63,439 bases of DNA from CAYVFC01 sp964450715. Its GTDB lineage: Bacteria; Myxococcota_A; Polyangia; Polyangiales; JAFGIB01. Positions 1 to 20,039 of this stretch are shown in pieces; the first letter of the stretch is position 1, and each line of letters starts with the position of its first letter. The stretch lies in assembly GCA_964450715.1 (NCBI GenBank), contig CAYVFC010000033.1:1-63439 (forward strand), given 5' to 3'. A model generated the notes under the pieces. The model was not told the origin of the DNA. It made no database searches and saw only the letters and a program-made list of their open reading frames with translations. The translations under genes and the position numbers were made by a program.

Positions 1-3000
1 CGCCGGCGCCCCGGCCCGAATTCCCGCCTCTTGCACGCCTGCCGGAAGCACACCGTCGATGGTGCGGGTGGAGGTGCGTCCTGTGGGGGTGACTTCGGTG
101 AAAGTGCGCGTAGCGGCGTTGTACGCCGTGGAGGCGGTCTTACCGTTTACCGATGTGGTCTCGTTCCACGCGGTCACGGACAGGGGATCGGTTGGGTCGG
201 AAAGCGATACCGTGCGCGTGGAGGTTTGTACCATTTGTAAGATGCTGGGGGTGGTGACGGTAGTGTTTGTGATGGGGTACTGAAGGCCGTATAGAGGGTC
301 GGGGCGAGATTTGGTAACGGTTTGGGTGCCGTCGGCCAGAACGGTGGTCTGTGTTCCGACGTAGTCGTTTATCACCGACTGGTTCTGAGTAAGGTCCGGG
401 AATACGACGGTCATCGTTTGTGTGCTGTCCGGATTGTCCTGCGATATGTGCTGCGTCGTTCTCCCTTCGGCCGTCGTTACCGTAACCCGGTGATAGCCGG
501 CTGACCGCTCCGTGCTGAGCGCGGTGCTGCCTGACACAGGGTCGCTGTCGATTTCCAGTCTGCCGAGCACGTCATAGCCGTAGTTGTTCGTGTAGCCTCG
601 CGGATCGGTGTGGGTTTGAAGAAGCCCGCCGTCGGCGTAGGTGAACTGGTGGGCCGGCGAAGCGGGGTCGGTCTTTATGGTTTGCAGGTAACCGTCTACG
701 TCCAACGTTAGCTCGGTCCGCTGCCCGAAGGGTGAGACGATGGCCAGGGGTTCACCCGCGGCATTTCGCTCGATATTGGTAACGTTGCCATCGCCGTCGG
801 TGATAGCCGACAGGAGGCCGGTCGCGTCGTACCCCAGCTCATACAATAGCCCGCCTGTCAGCGCATGATACGTAAACCGGTGCCTGCCATCCGCTCTGAG
901 GCCGTTCTGTGCAAAGCGAAATACTTGACGGCCGTCTTCCGAGATCGCGTCCTTTACCGCCAGCTTCTTGGCTACTATTCGAGTGGTAATGTAGGAATAT
1001 ATTGCGCAACCTTCAGCTACGTACAGCGTGTCATCCGGGCCAAAGGCCAAGCCGTATACGTATCCCATCGAGGCTGGGTAGACATCGTGCCGGCATAGAC
1101 CGGGGAAAGAAGGGTTACCCGCCACCATCTCGAGTTGCGCCGTTGTCTGCCCGGACTCGAACACCAGCTTGTAAACCCCCTCTAACCCTCTTTCCCGGCC
1201 CACAAATACGTCGCCGGCGCGGTTTATCGCCACCGATGTCCAGTTGCGGTTAATAGCGTATTGGCTCCATGGGTCCCGACGGACCAGGGTCATCATCCCC
1301 TCGGCATCCACCTTTCGTATCATGGTGCTGTTAGAATGCCAGTTCCAATCGTCGAAAAAGAGCTCTCCCTTATCGTTGACCGCCAGTCCTTCAGAACCAG
1401 CGTAAGGAAACTCGGTCGCCACCATCGGGCCCGGGTGATTGTTGGACGAGCTATTACCACTGCCGTTTCCGGCCACGGTAGTGATTATCCCGTCGGTGTC
1501 TATCATACGTATCCGATGGTTCCCCGAGTCGGAGAAATACACCCGGCCCGTGGGGCCGATGGCGATGGCGCTAGGACCTTGAATGCTCGCCTCCACGGCC
1601 AGCCCCCCGTCACCGCAAAAGCCCGGTGTGTTGGCGGTATTGGCCGCGTTGTAGATCTTTCCTTGCCCGTCTATCCGCGCAATCCGCGATTGGTAGGCCA
1701 CGTAAACGTCGCCGTTCGGCGCGGTCGCGATGCTTTTGATCGCGGCCGCCCCAAAGCGGACCGAGAACGCCGGCCAACCGTCGATGATCGGAGAATCTAC
1801 AAAATCCCATCCGGCACCCGCCACGGTACTGACCAGGCCGTCGGGTGTGATTTTCTGGATAACAGAACCTCCGCCTACGAAGAATATCGTGCCGTCAGGA
1901 GCGACCGCTATCGACTGGCGGGTGCTGTGAGCGCCCAGGCTGAACTGCTCCACCGGCACTCCGGAGACCACGCCGCTATAGGACCCGCCGGACGTGACGA
2001 GCTTCTCTATCGCCTCGCTAAGACCCGTTCCGCGACGTCCGTTGCCGTACATTACCACGGGGTCCTTACGTTCTAGGTCAAGTCCGTGCTGATGGCTAAG
2101 GCTCCAGCCTCCGAGACCCAAAGGCTCGCTGTACCACTGTTCCACGTAGCTCGCGTACTCTCGGAATAACTCGATGCGGCACGCTTCCCGGGTTCCGGTC
2201 CAGGCGACCTGCGACCCCTTGCCGTAGTCGGCAAACCGGTAGGGCTCGTTGTAGTCACATTCGTACTCGTAGGCGACCTCGACATCGACAGGTATCCGGC
2301 CTCTGATAGGCCGCCCTGCCAGGTCAACGCCGTCCCACTGCCACTGGAAGTATTCCGGGGCGCTCGCCTTGTCCCAGCGAAACTGCTCGGCGTGGTCGCC
2401 TCTGGGTTTGATCCGCGCAACTACGTTCGAGATAGGGGTGTCGTTGTAATTATCCCATTTCAGCCGGATCAGGAGATTCCTGGAGGCCTTCCAGCCCTCC
2501 ACGCGGTCGCTCTGGTAATGTAGCGAATAAGGCGTGCCGGTAACCGGTATGCTCTCGCCCATCACCCGGCGCTTGAATCCGATAGTGCAGCCGCTCCCGT
2601 AGCAGCAGTTCGGTTCACAGTCCGGATCAAAGAACGTCGGAGCATCGGGTCCGGGAGTGTCTGCGCCCTCAGGCGGCAGCGGGCCCTGGTTGGTGTCGAC
2701 CGTGGTTAGATGCGGCAATACCACGCGCCATACCGTATCTCCTGGCGAGTACAGCCCGGCCAGGGTCTCCCGCTCGCCGTCCGTGATACCGATCTCGCTC
2801 AACACAGACTCGCTTTCCGTCACGCCGTCGCCGTCCGCATCGATGTCCGCGAGCCCCCCGGTCACACTCACAACCGCCAGCACGACCCCGTTGTCCATGG
2901 CCTTCCAGTTGTTGGGATCGCTATACAGGTCGCCGCACTCGTTTTCCGGTTGTGTGCTCGGGTCGTCCATCACCTTCCAGGCACCGGCGTCCTCGTCCAG

Positions 3001-3660
3001 GTATCCGCTGGGAAGCCTGGTGCCGACGGCAAAGCCGAGAAAGTTGTCGACGTAGTAATAAACGTTCTGGTTCAACAAAAGGTCCTTGCCGCCTATCTTT
3101 ACCCCGCCCTGCACTACCTCGTCCGCCGTAACCTCGAACGCGTAGGTATAGAGACTCGTACTGGGCAATGGCAGCGGCATAGCCTCGGGGCCGTTTTCGC
3201 CCACCGTGAACTCGGTGATCCTGATGGTCGCTTGCGTCAAGGGTACTGTCGAGCCGTCGGGCCAGTACATCTCTGCTGCAGTTCCCGGAGGGATTACCAG
3301 GTGCGCTTGACGCGTTCCGTCGTTGTCAGAAACCACGCTGCTCGAGGCGACCTGGTAGACCTCGATTTCCGTGAGGTCGACGGCGGTGCCGACCGGATCG
3401 CGTTGAATCATTACCACGTCGGGTATGGTGCCCGAATCCTCCCACCCGACGTTTACGCGCCGCTGCACCGGGATATAGCCCTCTTTTCTGAAATCGACGA
3501 CAAGATCCCCTCCCCCGTTGACTGCCATGTCGAAATCTCCGTCAACCCGGGTGCGTGTGCTACCGAGCTCAGGATGCTTCAGGACGGTGACTCGGACACC
3601 GGGAAGCGGAGAGCCGTCTCTAGTTTCCACGTGTCCGTTCAGAAGGGCTATCCTCTCCGG
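1..3660 (-). other. Teneurin-like core domain block (TTR, FN-plug, NHL propeller, YD shell)
   Basis: Domain annotation inside the giant gene. Approximate order on the minus strand: transthyretin/carboxypeptidase-regulatory-like domain 3645-3400; FN-plug-like segment about 3400-2080, which also contains a DADGDG calcium-loop motif; NHL propeller about 2070-990, with repeated SIAVAPDGTIFFVG, AIAIGPTGRVYFSD and GLAFGPDDTLYVAEG strands; YD repeats from about 960 to the window edge. The same domain order defines animal teneurins and some bacterial RHS toxins (family knowledge). Local sequence similarity to teneurin landmarks (GNGRR, CGDGG.AVEA, YEYE.C, GGW.L..H) is what I recognise from memory, not an alignment I ran. 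Confidence 0.75.
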
Positions 3661-3849
3661 ATCTATGGTGCCCGGCACGACTCCCCTCTGGATGGGATCG
3701 CTCCCCTCGAACAGAAAACTTCCTATCTCGTAGACTCCGTTCGGCACCCCGGGGTCGAGCGGAGGCGCTACCAGCGCTGGGTCGGCCGGAAGCGTCTGGC
3801 AATTGGCCGCCTCGGCGCAGTCCTGCTCGTCGGCGCAGTCCGTTAGTCC

Positions 3850-15130
<11,281 letters not shown>

Positions 15131-15889
15131 GCTCGTGCTCCCGGCTGGGTGCGCTGTTACCGCGCGAGGCTCGTATCCGATAAACGACTTCGGGTAGGAA
15201 CGTCAGAGGGCAGACCGGTGGACACAACTCGGCCGAGACAACTACCGAGCAGTGAACCGATGCCTCCCTGACATGCAACCGCCCCGATCACGGCCCTTGA
15301 GAAACGTCCGCGGCCGTTTTCGGACAACAATCGAATATAGGGGGGGCTAGAATTTAGAGCAATACCCTTGGGTCAACTTTCGCCATTTTCCGGGCATGAA
15401 ACGTGTGTGGGATATGTAGAGTAAAATCCACTGGATTAATGTCCATTAGTAGATCTACGTAGATGAGAATTGGATAACTTCTTCGAGACTGGCGCGCTAT
15501 CGAGTTGAGAATAAAGCGGTTTTTGTCAACGAGGTCGTTTTTGCGAAATGAGGGGGGTGGCGTTTTCGGCTTGGTTCGGGTCGGTTCGCGGTGGCGCTTG
15601 CGATAACGAGTTTTTTGGGGGGGAGTGGTGTGGGGCGGGGAGGTGACGCGGCAATCGATTCCTCTGATCTTGGGAGGTTCCCGAGAAGGGGGTGGGGGCT
15701 TGTGTCGTGCGAAGAGGTGTTTTGATGTTTATATCCTGACATTTTTCTTTTCCTTGTCTCTTCAAGGGGAAGAGGGACACGGTGAGGGGGGAGGCGGCAG
15801 GCGGCAGGCTGCGTAGGGGCGTGCTTCGCGCCGGTTTGTGGGCAATACTGAGCGCTGGCTCGGTCGGGGCCGGGAAGAGAGGCAGCCAG
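15131..15889. other. Intergenic region with two AT-rich palindromes, no gene seen
   Basis: About 760 bp without a convincing gene. The segment 15320-15480 is markedly richer in A and T than its surroundings. It carries two perfect palindromes, AATCCA-C-TGGATT (15425-15437) and ATCTACGTAGAT (15453-15464), which could be operator sites for the giant minus-strand gene starting at 15130. The rest (15540-15800) is G-rich low-complexity sequence. No promoter is assigned with confidence. Confidence 0.4.
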
Positions 15890-16056
15890 GTGAAACGGCA
15901 AGGTGCAAAGCGCGCCCTGGCGCGCGAAGGCGGCAGTAGTAACGGCGGCGAGCGGTCGCCGGCTGGCGAGGCGCTGGCGCCGCCGGCCGATCCGCTGGAG
16001 CGGCTTCCGGAGCAGTGGGCGGCGCTGTTCGAAGGGTGGGGAGAGCCCGGATACCG
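15890..16056 (+). pseudogene. Truncated duplicate of the rlmN 5' end
   Basis: These 167 bp align without gaps to the first 167 bp of intact rlmN (16753-16919). By hand I count 14 mismatches in the first 41 bp and 5 in the last 126. The copy begins with GTG and encodes the rlmN N-terminus up to ...FEGWGEPGYR, then homology stops abruptly at 16056 and the frame runs into unrelated sequence. No radical-SAM region is present, so it cannot be functional as an enzyme. It lies immediately upstream of a toxin-antitoxin pair, with the intact gene on the other side, suggesting that insertion or duplication displaced the original 5' end. Confidence 0.8.
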
Positions 16057-16127
16057 CGGACTCGTCACGGCAATAGTAGGAGGAACGCGTGGGCGACAGG
16101 GCTTTCGAGGTATGGTAGTATTCGTCT

Positions 16128-16358
16128 GTGGAGTTACTGGAACGAATCACGCACGATCCCGCCGTGATGGGAGGGCGTCCCTGTATTCGTGGGCTACGCA
16201 TCACCGTCGGTACCATCGTAGGATTACTGGCCGCCGGACGTACGCCTGAAGAGGTGCTAGCAGCGTATCCCTATCTCGAGAAAGAAGACATCCGGGCGGC
16301 TCTCTCCTATGCAGCTTGGCGAGCCGAAGAAGTAGATATACCGCTCAAAGCTTCATGA
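16128..16358 (+). CDS. DUF433-family antitoxin
   Basis: 76 residues starting at GTG (16128). It carries the DUF433 signature RITHDPAVMGGRPCIRGLRI near the start, followed by a helix-turn-helix-like segment (TPEEVLAAYPYLEKEDIRAAL). DUF433 proteins are small DNA-binding antitoxins usually paired with DUF5615 PIN-like toxins. The stop codon overlaps the next gene's start (ATGA at 16355-16358), which indicates translational coupling. I see no clear ribosome-binding site directly before this start; an AGGAGG at 16078-16083 precedes an in-frame GTG that meets a stop after nine codons. By family, it likely neutralises the downstream toxin and represses its own promoter. Confidence 0.85.
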   Translation: MELLERITHDPAVMGGRPCIRGLRITVGTIVGLLAAGRTPEEVLAAYPYLEKEDIRAALSYAAWRAEEVDIPLKAS

Positions 16359-16723
16359 AACTCCTCGTGGACATGAATCTTTCGCCCTCGTGGGCGGGAT
16401 TTCTTCGCGAGAACGGTTTCGAGGCAATTCACTGGATCGACGTGGGTGATCCCCGAGCCGAGGATCGGTTCATTATGGAATGGGCGCGCGATCGAGGACA
16501 TGTCGTTTTTATCCATGATCTGGATTTCTCGACTTTACTCGCTCTTACACGGGAAACTGGGCCCAGCGTTTTGCAGGTACGTACGCAGGACGTGATGCCG
16601 GAAGCCATCGGGCCGATCGTGGTTCAGGTGGTTCGCGAACACGAGACGGCTCTCTCTTCCGGCGCGATCGTTACAATCGACGAAGCGGTCTCGCGGGTAC
16701 GGATCTTGCCGGTAGGCGGGTAA
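16355..16723 (+). CDS. DUF5615-family PIN-like toxin
   Basis: 122 residues. The start at ATG 16355 is chosen because it overlaps the antitoxin stop by 4 bp and places MKLLVDMNLSP at the N-terminus, the normal start of this family; a longer frame from 16316 would run inside the antitoxin gene. Asp6 and the HDLDF motif (Asp55, Asp57) correspond to the acidic residues of PIN-like ribonucleases. The region GDPRAEDRFIMEWARDRG is typical of the family. Predicted to be an RNase toxin held in check by the DUF433 partner. It ends 29 bp before intact rlmN. Confidence 0.85.
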   Translation: MKLLVDMNLSPSWAGFLRENGFEAIHWIDVGDPRAEDRFIMEWARDRGHVVFIHDLDFSTLLALTRETGPSVLQVRTQDVMPEAIGPIVVQVVREHETALSSGAIVTIDEAVSRVRILPVGG

Positions 16724-16752
16724 TCGATCAACACCAGCCGGACCGCGGCGAT

Positions 16753-18033
16753 ATGAAACGGCGGAAACCAGAACGGGCTAACGCGCGCGAAGGCGGCAGC
16801 AGTAACGGCGGCGAGCGTTCGCCGGCCGGCGAGGCGCTGGCGCCGCCGGTCGATCCGCTGGAGCGGCTTCCGGAGCAGTGGGCGGCGCTGTTCGAAGGGT
16901 GGGGAGAGCCCGGGTACCGGGCGCGGCAGGTGTTTGGGTGGATCCATCGCAAGGGGGTGGTTGATCCGGAACAGATGACCGACCTGCCAGCGGGTTTGCG
17001 CGAGAGGTTGCGCGAGGCATTGCGGGAGCAGGGGGTAGGGCAGGTGGCGTCGGTGGTGAAGGTCCACCGGTCGTCGGACGGGGCGCGCAAGCTGCTGGTG
17101 CGCATGGGCGACGGGAAGATGGTGGAGAGCGTGCTCATCCCGCGGCAAGCGGCGAGCGAGGGGGATACCGCGGTGCTGGACGGGACAGAAACCAGACCGG
17201 GCGGCGGGCGTGACCGAACCGCGAGCGGTGGGGCGACCGGTGGGGCGAAAGGCGGGGCGAACAGCGCGCCTGTGGCCCAGTGTCTCTCCTGTCAGGTAGG
17301 GTGTGCGATGGGGTGCGTGTTCTGCGCTTCCGGGCTGGCGGGGTTGAAGCGGAACCTGAGCGCGCTCGAGATCGTCTGGCAGGTGATGCTGGGGCGCGAG
17401 CAGCTGGGGGCGGAGGAGAGGCTGCTCGGGGTGGTGCTGATGGGCATGGGCGAGCCGCTGCACAACTTCCGGGCCGTGGAGCGGGCGCTTCTGCTGCTCA
17501 ACCACCGGGGGGGCGCGGGCATGTCGCTCAGGCGGATGACGGTGTCCACCTGCGGGCTGGTGCCGCAGATCGACCGGCTGGCCAGGCGATTTAATGGGCG
17601 GGTGCCGCTGGCGGTGTCGCTGCACGCGGCCGACGATCGGGTACGCTCGGAGCTGATGCCGGTCAACCGCAAGTACCCGCTGCGCACGCTGGTGGCGGCG
17701 CTCAGGCGCTACCCTTTGGCGCCCGGTCGCCGTATCACCATCGAGTACGCGCTGGCCAGGGGGGTGAACGATTCGGTGCAGGATGCCCGGCGGTTGGCCG
17801 CGCTGCTGGACGGGTTGCGGGTGAAGGTGAATCTCATCCCGGTCAACTCCGTCCCCGGTATGGATCTGGAAGCTTCCCCGGAGAGACGCGTGTCCCAATT
17901 TCAAGAGCGGTTGCGTCAGCAGGGCATTTTGGCTCTAATTCGACGGCGGCGCGGCGGAGATATCGCCGCCGCTTGTGGACAGCTGGCGTTGCGCGGTGAC
18001 CGAGCCGGGAGCGACGCCGGTCCGGAAAAATGA
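16753..18033 (+). CDS. rlmN: 23S rRNA (adenine-2503-C2)/tRNA methyltransferase RlmN, radical SAM
   Basis: 426 residues. Methylates C2 of A2503 in 23S rRNA and A37 of some tRNAs using two SAM molecules and a [4Fe-4S] cluster. Cluster cysteines are C184, C188 and C191 (VGCAMGCVFC). The methyl-carrying Cys is likely C408 (DIAAACGQL). MGMGEPLHNF and LAVSLHAADD are family motifs. Oddities are a 30-residue N-terminal extension and a Gly/Thr-rich insertion (~145-172) just before the cluster loop, absent from typical ~370-residue RlmN. Its first 167 bp are duplicated at 15890-16056, on the far side of the toxin-antitoxin pair. The stop overlaps the next start (ATGA at 18030-18033), so the two are probably co-translated. 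Confidence 0.95.
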   Translation: MKRRKPERANAREGGSSNGGERSPAGEALAPPVDPLERLPEQWAALFEGWGEPGYRARQVFGWIHRKGVVDPEQMTDLPAGLRERLREALREQGVGQVASVVKVHRSSDGARKLLVRMGDGKMVESVLIPRQAASEGDTAVLDGTETRPGGGRDRTASGGATGGAKGGANSAPVAQCLSCQVGCAMGCVFCASGLAGLKRNLSALEIVWQVMLGREQLGAEERLLGVVLMGMGEPLHNFRAVERALLLLNHRGGAGMSLRRMTVSTCGLVPQIDRLARRFNGRVPLAVSLHAADDRVRSELMPVNRKYPLRTLVAALRRYPLAPGRRITIEYALARGVNDSVQDARRLAALLDGLRVKVNLIPVNSVPGMDLEASPERRVSQFQERLRQQGILALIRRRRGGDIAAACGQLALRGDRAGSDAGPEK

Positions 18034-20030
18034 CTCGGAGTACAATCCCCAGCGCGATCGTGTCCCGGTTGCAGGCAGGAGCTGTCCTGGCCCTGGTCTG
18101 TTCTGCCGCCGCGGCGGTAGGTCTGCTGGCCGGTCGCGCCGAGGCCCAGGAGGGACTGAACATTACCGATCTGAGCCAGAAGCGCATCCACATCGACGGG
18201 GTGGTGCGCGACTGGCGGGGCGTGCGCTTCCAGCAGCTGGGGGAAGACGACGACGCCTCCATGAGCTTCGCGCTCGGATACGACGATCAAGGGCTCTACC
18301 TGGCGGCGGTGGTCGAGGATGACCGGCTGGTGCGTACCCGGCGCGGCGGAACCGACGAGGATGCCGTGATCGTTACCCTGGTCCTGCCCAGCCCGAGCGG
18401 CGGCTGGTCGGGATACGATCTCTGGTTCTTCTCGGGCGTCGCGGGCCGGCAGCCCGCCTCGGCCGCGCTGGGTCGTACGGGGAGTAAGCCCCGTGGCTTG
18501 CGCGGCGTCCAGGTAGTAGAGGGTCCGGCCGAAACCGATAGCGGCTACGCGCTGGAAGCCCGGGTGCCGTGGAAGCTCGTTCCCGGCGGCCGCGCCTGGC
18601 GCAAGGCCAAGGCCTGCATTCGGCTGCGGGACGTGGACCGCCCCGGGCGGCGCTCTGTTAAAAAGGACGTGGTCTGGGCGGGGCTGAACCCGCGGCGGGC
18701 CGAGCGGCTGCCCCTGCTGCAGGTGGACGGCGTGGTTCGCTCCGATCCGTTCAAGGCGTTTCTGCGCGCCAAGGGGCTAAGCGGAATGCGTCCCCGCTTC
18801 GATCTCCGGGGCAACGTCTGCGGCGATCGGCGCAAGGAGCGCGTCTCGCTGGTCGGCACCTACGCCGTGGTCACCGGCAACGGCCACCGGGAAGGCGAGG
18901 GCTTCAGCTTCCTGGAGCTTCCGGTACAGCGGGCGGGTGATATCCGCGCGGCCCGTCTCCGGGATCTCACGGGAAACGGCAAGCGCGAGCTGCTGGTCCG
19001 CTTCAAGCAGCGGGCCGAGTGGGGCGCGCAGGAGCTCTGGCAGGTGATCTCGTTCGCCGGGCAGAAGAGCGCCGTGCTCTTCACGGCGCAGGCGCGGGTG
19101 GAGACCCCGGAGGGATTCGCGGAATCGAAGATGGGATTCGGCACGAGGCGCCGGAGCAACGGCAAGCGCGGGGGCAGGCAGCCGACCTTCACGCTGGCGG
19201 CTAACAAGGTGCAGGGGCTCGACCGTTCGAGCTTCCGCCGGCCCACCTTCAGCAACGTGGAGCCGTTGATCGCGCCCTGGGACCTGGTGATCGAGCGCGT
19301 CTACGCCTGGAACGGGAGCCGCTTCGAGGTGGTGAGCGAAAAGCCGAACCCGGAGCTGGAGGAGGCCGGCGCGGGGGGGGCGGCCGGCGGTGTGAACGGC
19401 GCCGGGCGCGCGACCGGATCGGGCTCGGTCCGGCGCGGCATGAGCTTCGAGCGAGTGCTTGCGGAGTTCCGCCGCGCGCGGGGCATCGCGCCGGGCGTCA
19501 AGGCGCGCTTCCAGCGCAAGGTCAACCTGGCCGAGGACGGGCGCAAGGAGAACCTGGCCGTGCTCGATCGATGGCTGCTGGTGGCCGGGCCCGGGTTTCG
19601 CGGGGGCAGCTCCCTGTCTTACTTTTCTATACCGGTACAGGATCCGGCGGATATCCTGGAGGTGAAGACGGCGGATTTCACCGGGGACGGCCGCCAGGAG
19701 GTATACTACCGCATCCGGCAGAGCGTGGGCGACGTGGAGCGCGAGCTAATCTGCGTGCACGGGCTGAACGGCGCGGGCTTCCGCCGCTTGCTGGCGGTCG
19801 AGGTCTCTCGCCGCCAGGGCGGTAGCCGGCTGGAGAACAAGGTGCGGGTAGCGCGGCACGGGCGCGGGCGGGTACTGGAGGTGCGGGCCGGCCGGGCGCG
19901 CGGGTGGTCAGAACGCAGCTATCCCTTCGTTTCCGAGAAACGAGACGGGATCGAGCCCCTGCTGCTACCCTGGCAGGGGCGGGTCGCCCGCTACGGCTTC
20001 GACGAGAACGGACGGCCCACCGGAAGGTGA
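18030..20030 (+). CDS. Exported protein with CBM9-like N-terminal domain and duplicated VCBS-like unit, function unknown
   Basis: 666 residues. Signal peptide at the N-terminus (hydrophobic stretch 14-36, cleavage likely after AEA). Residues ~48-220 resemble the carbohydrate-binding family 9-like/DOMON-type fold (IDGVVRDWRGV, YDDQGLYLAAVVEDDRLV, YALEARVPWKLV). After this, two homologous units follow (~235-430 and ~470-660). Each contains an L..F/Y..ELPVQ or SIPVQ strand and a calcium-loop-like Asp motif (LRDLTGNGKRELL and ADFTGDGRQEVYY), and each ends in EPLIAPW or EPLLLPW. The units thus arose by internal duplication. Overlaps rlmN by 4 bp and is followed by another exported protein. Likely periplasmic or surface-located; ligand unknown. 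Confidence 0.7.
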   Translation: MTRSTIPSAIVSRLQAGAVLALVCSAAAAVGLLAGRAEAQEGLNITDLSQKRIHIDGVVRDWRGVRFQQLGEDDDASMSFALGYDDQGLYLAAVVEDDRLVRTRRGGTDEDAVIVTLVLPSPSGGWSGYDLWFFSGVAGRQPASAALGRTGSKPRGLRGVQVVEGPAETDSGYALEARVPWKLVPGGRAWRKAKACIRLRDVDRPGRRSVKKDVVWAGLNPRRAERLPLLQVDGVVRSDPFKAFLRAKGLSGMRPRFDLRGNVCGDRRKERVSLVGTYAVVTGNGHREGEGFSFLELPVQRAGDIRAARLRDLTGNGKRELLVRFKQRAEWGAQELWQVISFAGQKSAVLFTAQARVETPEGFAESKMGFGTRRRSNGKRGGRQPTFTLAANKVQGLDRSSFRRPTFSNVEPLIAPWDLVIERVYAWNGSRFEVVSEKPNPELEEAGAGGAAGGVNGAGRATGSGSVRRGMSFERVLAEFRRARGIAPGVKARFQRKVNLAEDGRKENLAVLDRWLLVAGPGFRGGSSLSYFSIPVQDPADILEVKTADFTGDGRQEVYYRIRQSVGDVERELICVHGLNGAGFRRLLAVEVSRRQGGSRLENKVRVARHGRGRVLEVRAGRARGWSERSYPFVSEKRDGIEPLLLPWQGRVARYGFDENGRPTGR

Positions 20031-20039
20031 CCGGCCATC

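Noticed and set aside
16089..16118. Nine-codon leader peptide with AGGAGG ahead of the antitoxin
   Set aside because: In frame with the antitoxin but stopped by TAG; too short to judge, no attenuator structure seen, could be chance.
15782..16249. A 155-codon plus-strand frame as a real gene
   Set aside because: Its only recognisable part is the truncated rlmN 5' copy; both ends are low-complexity or overlap the antitoxin in another frame.
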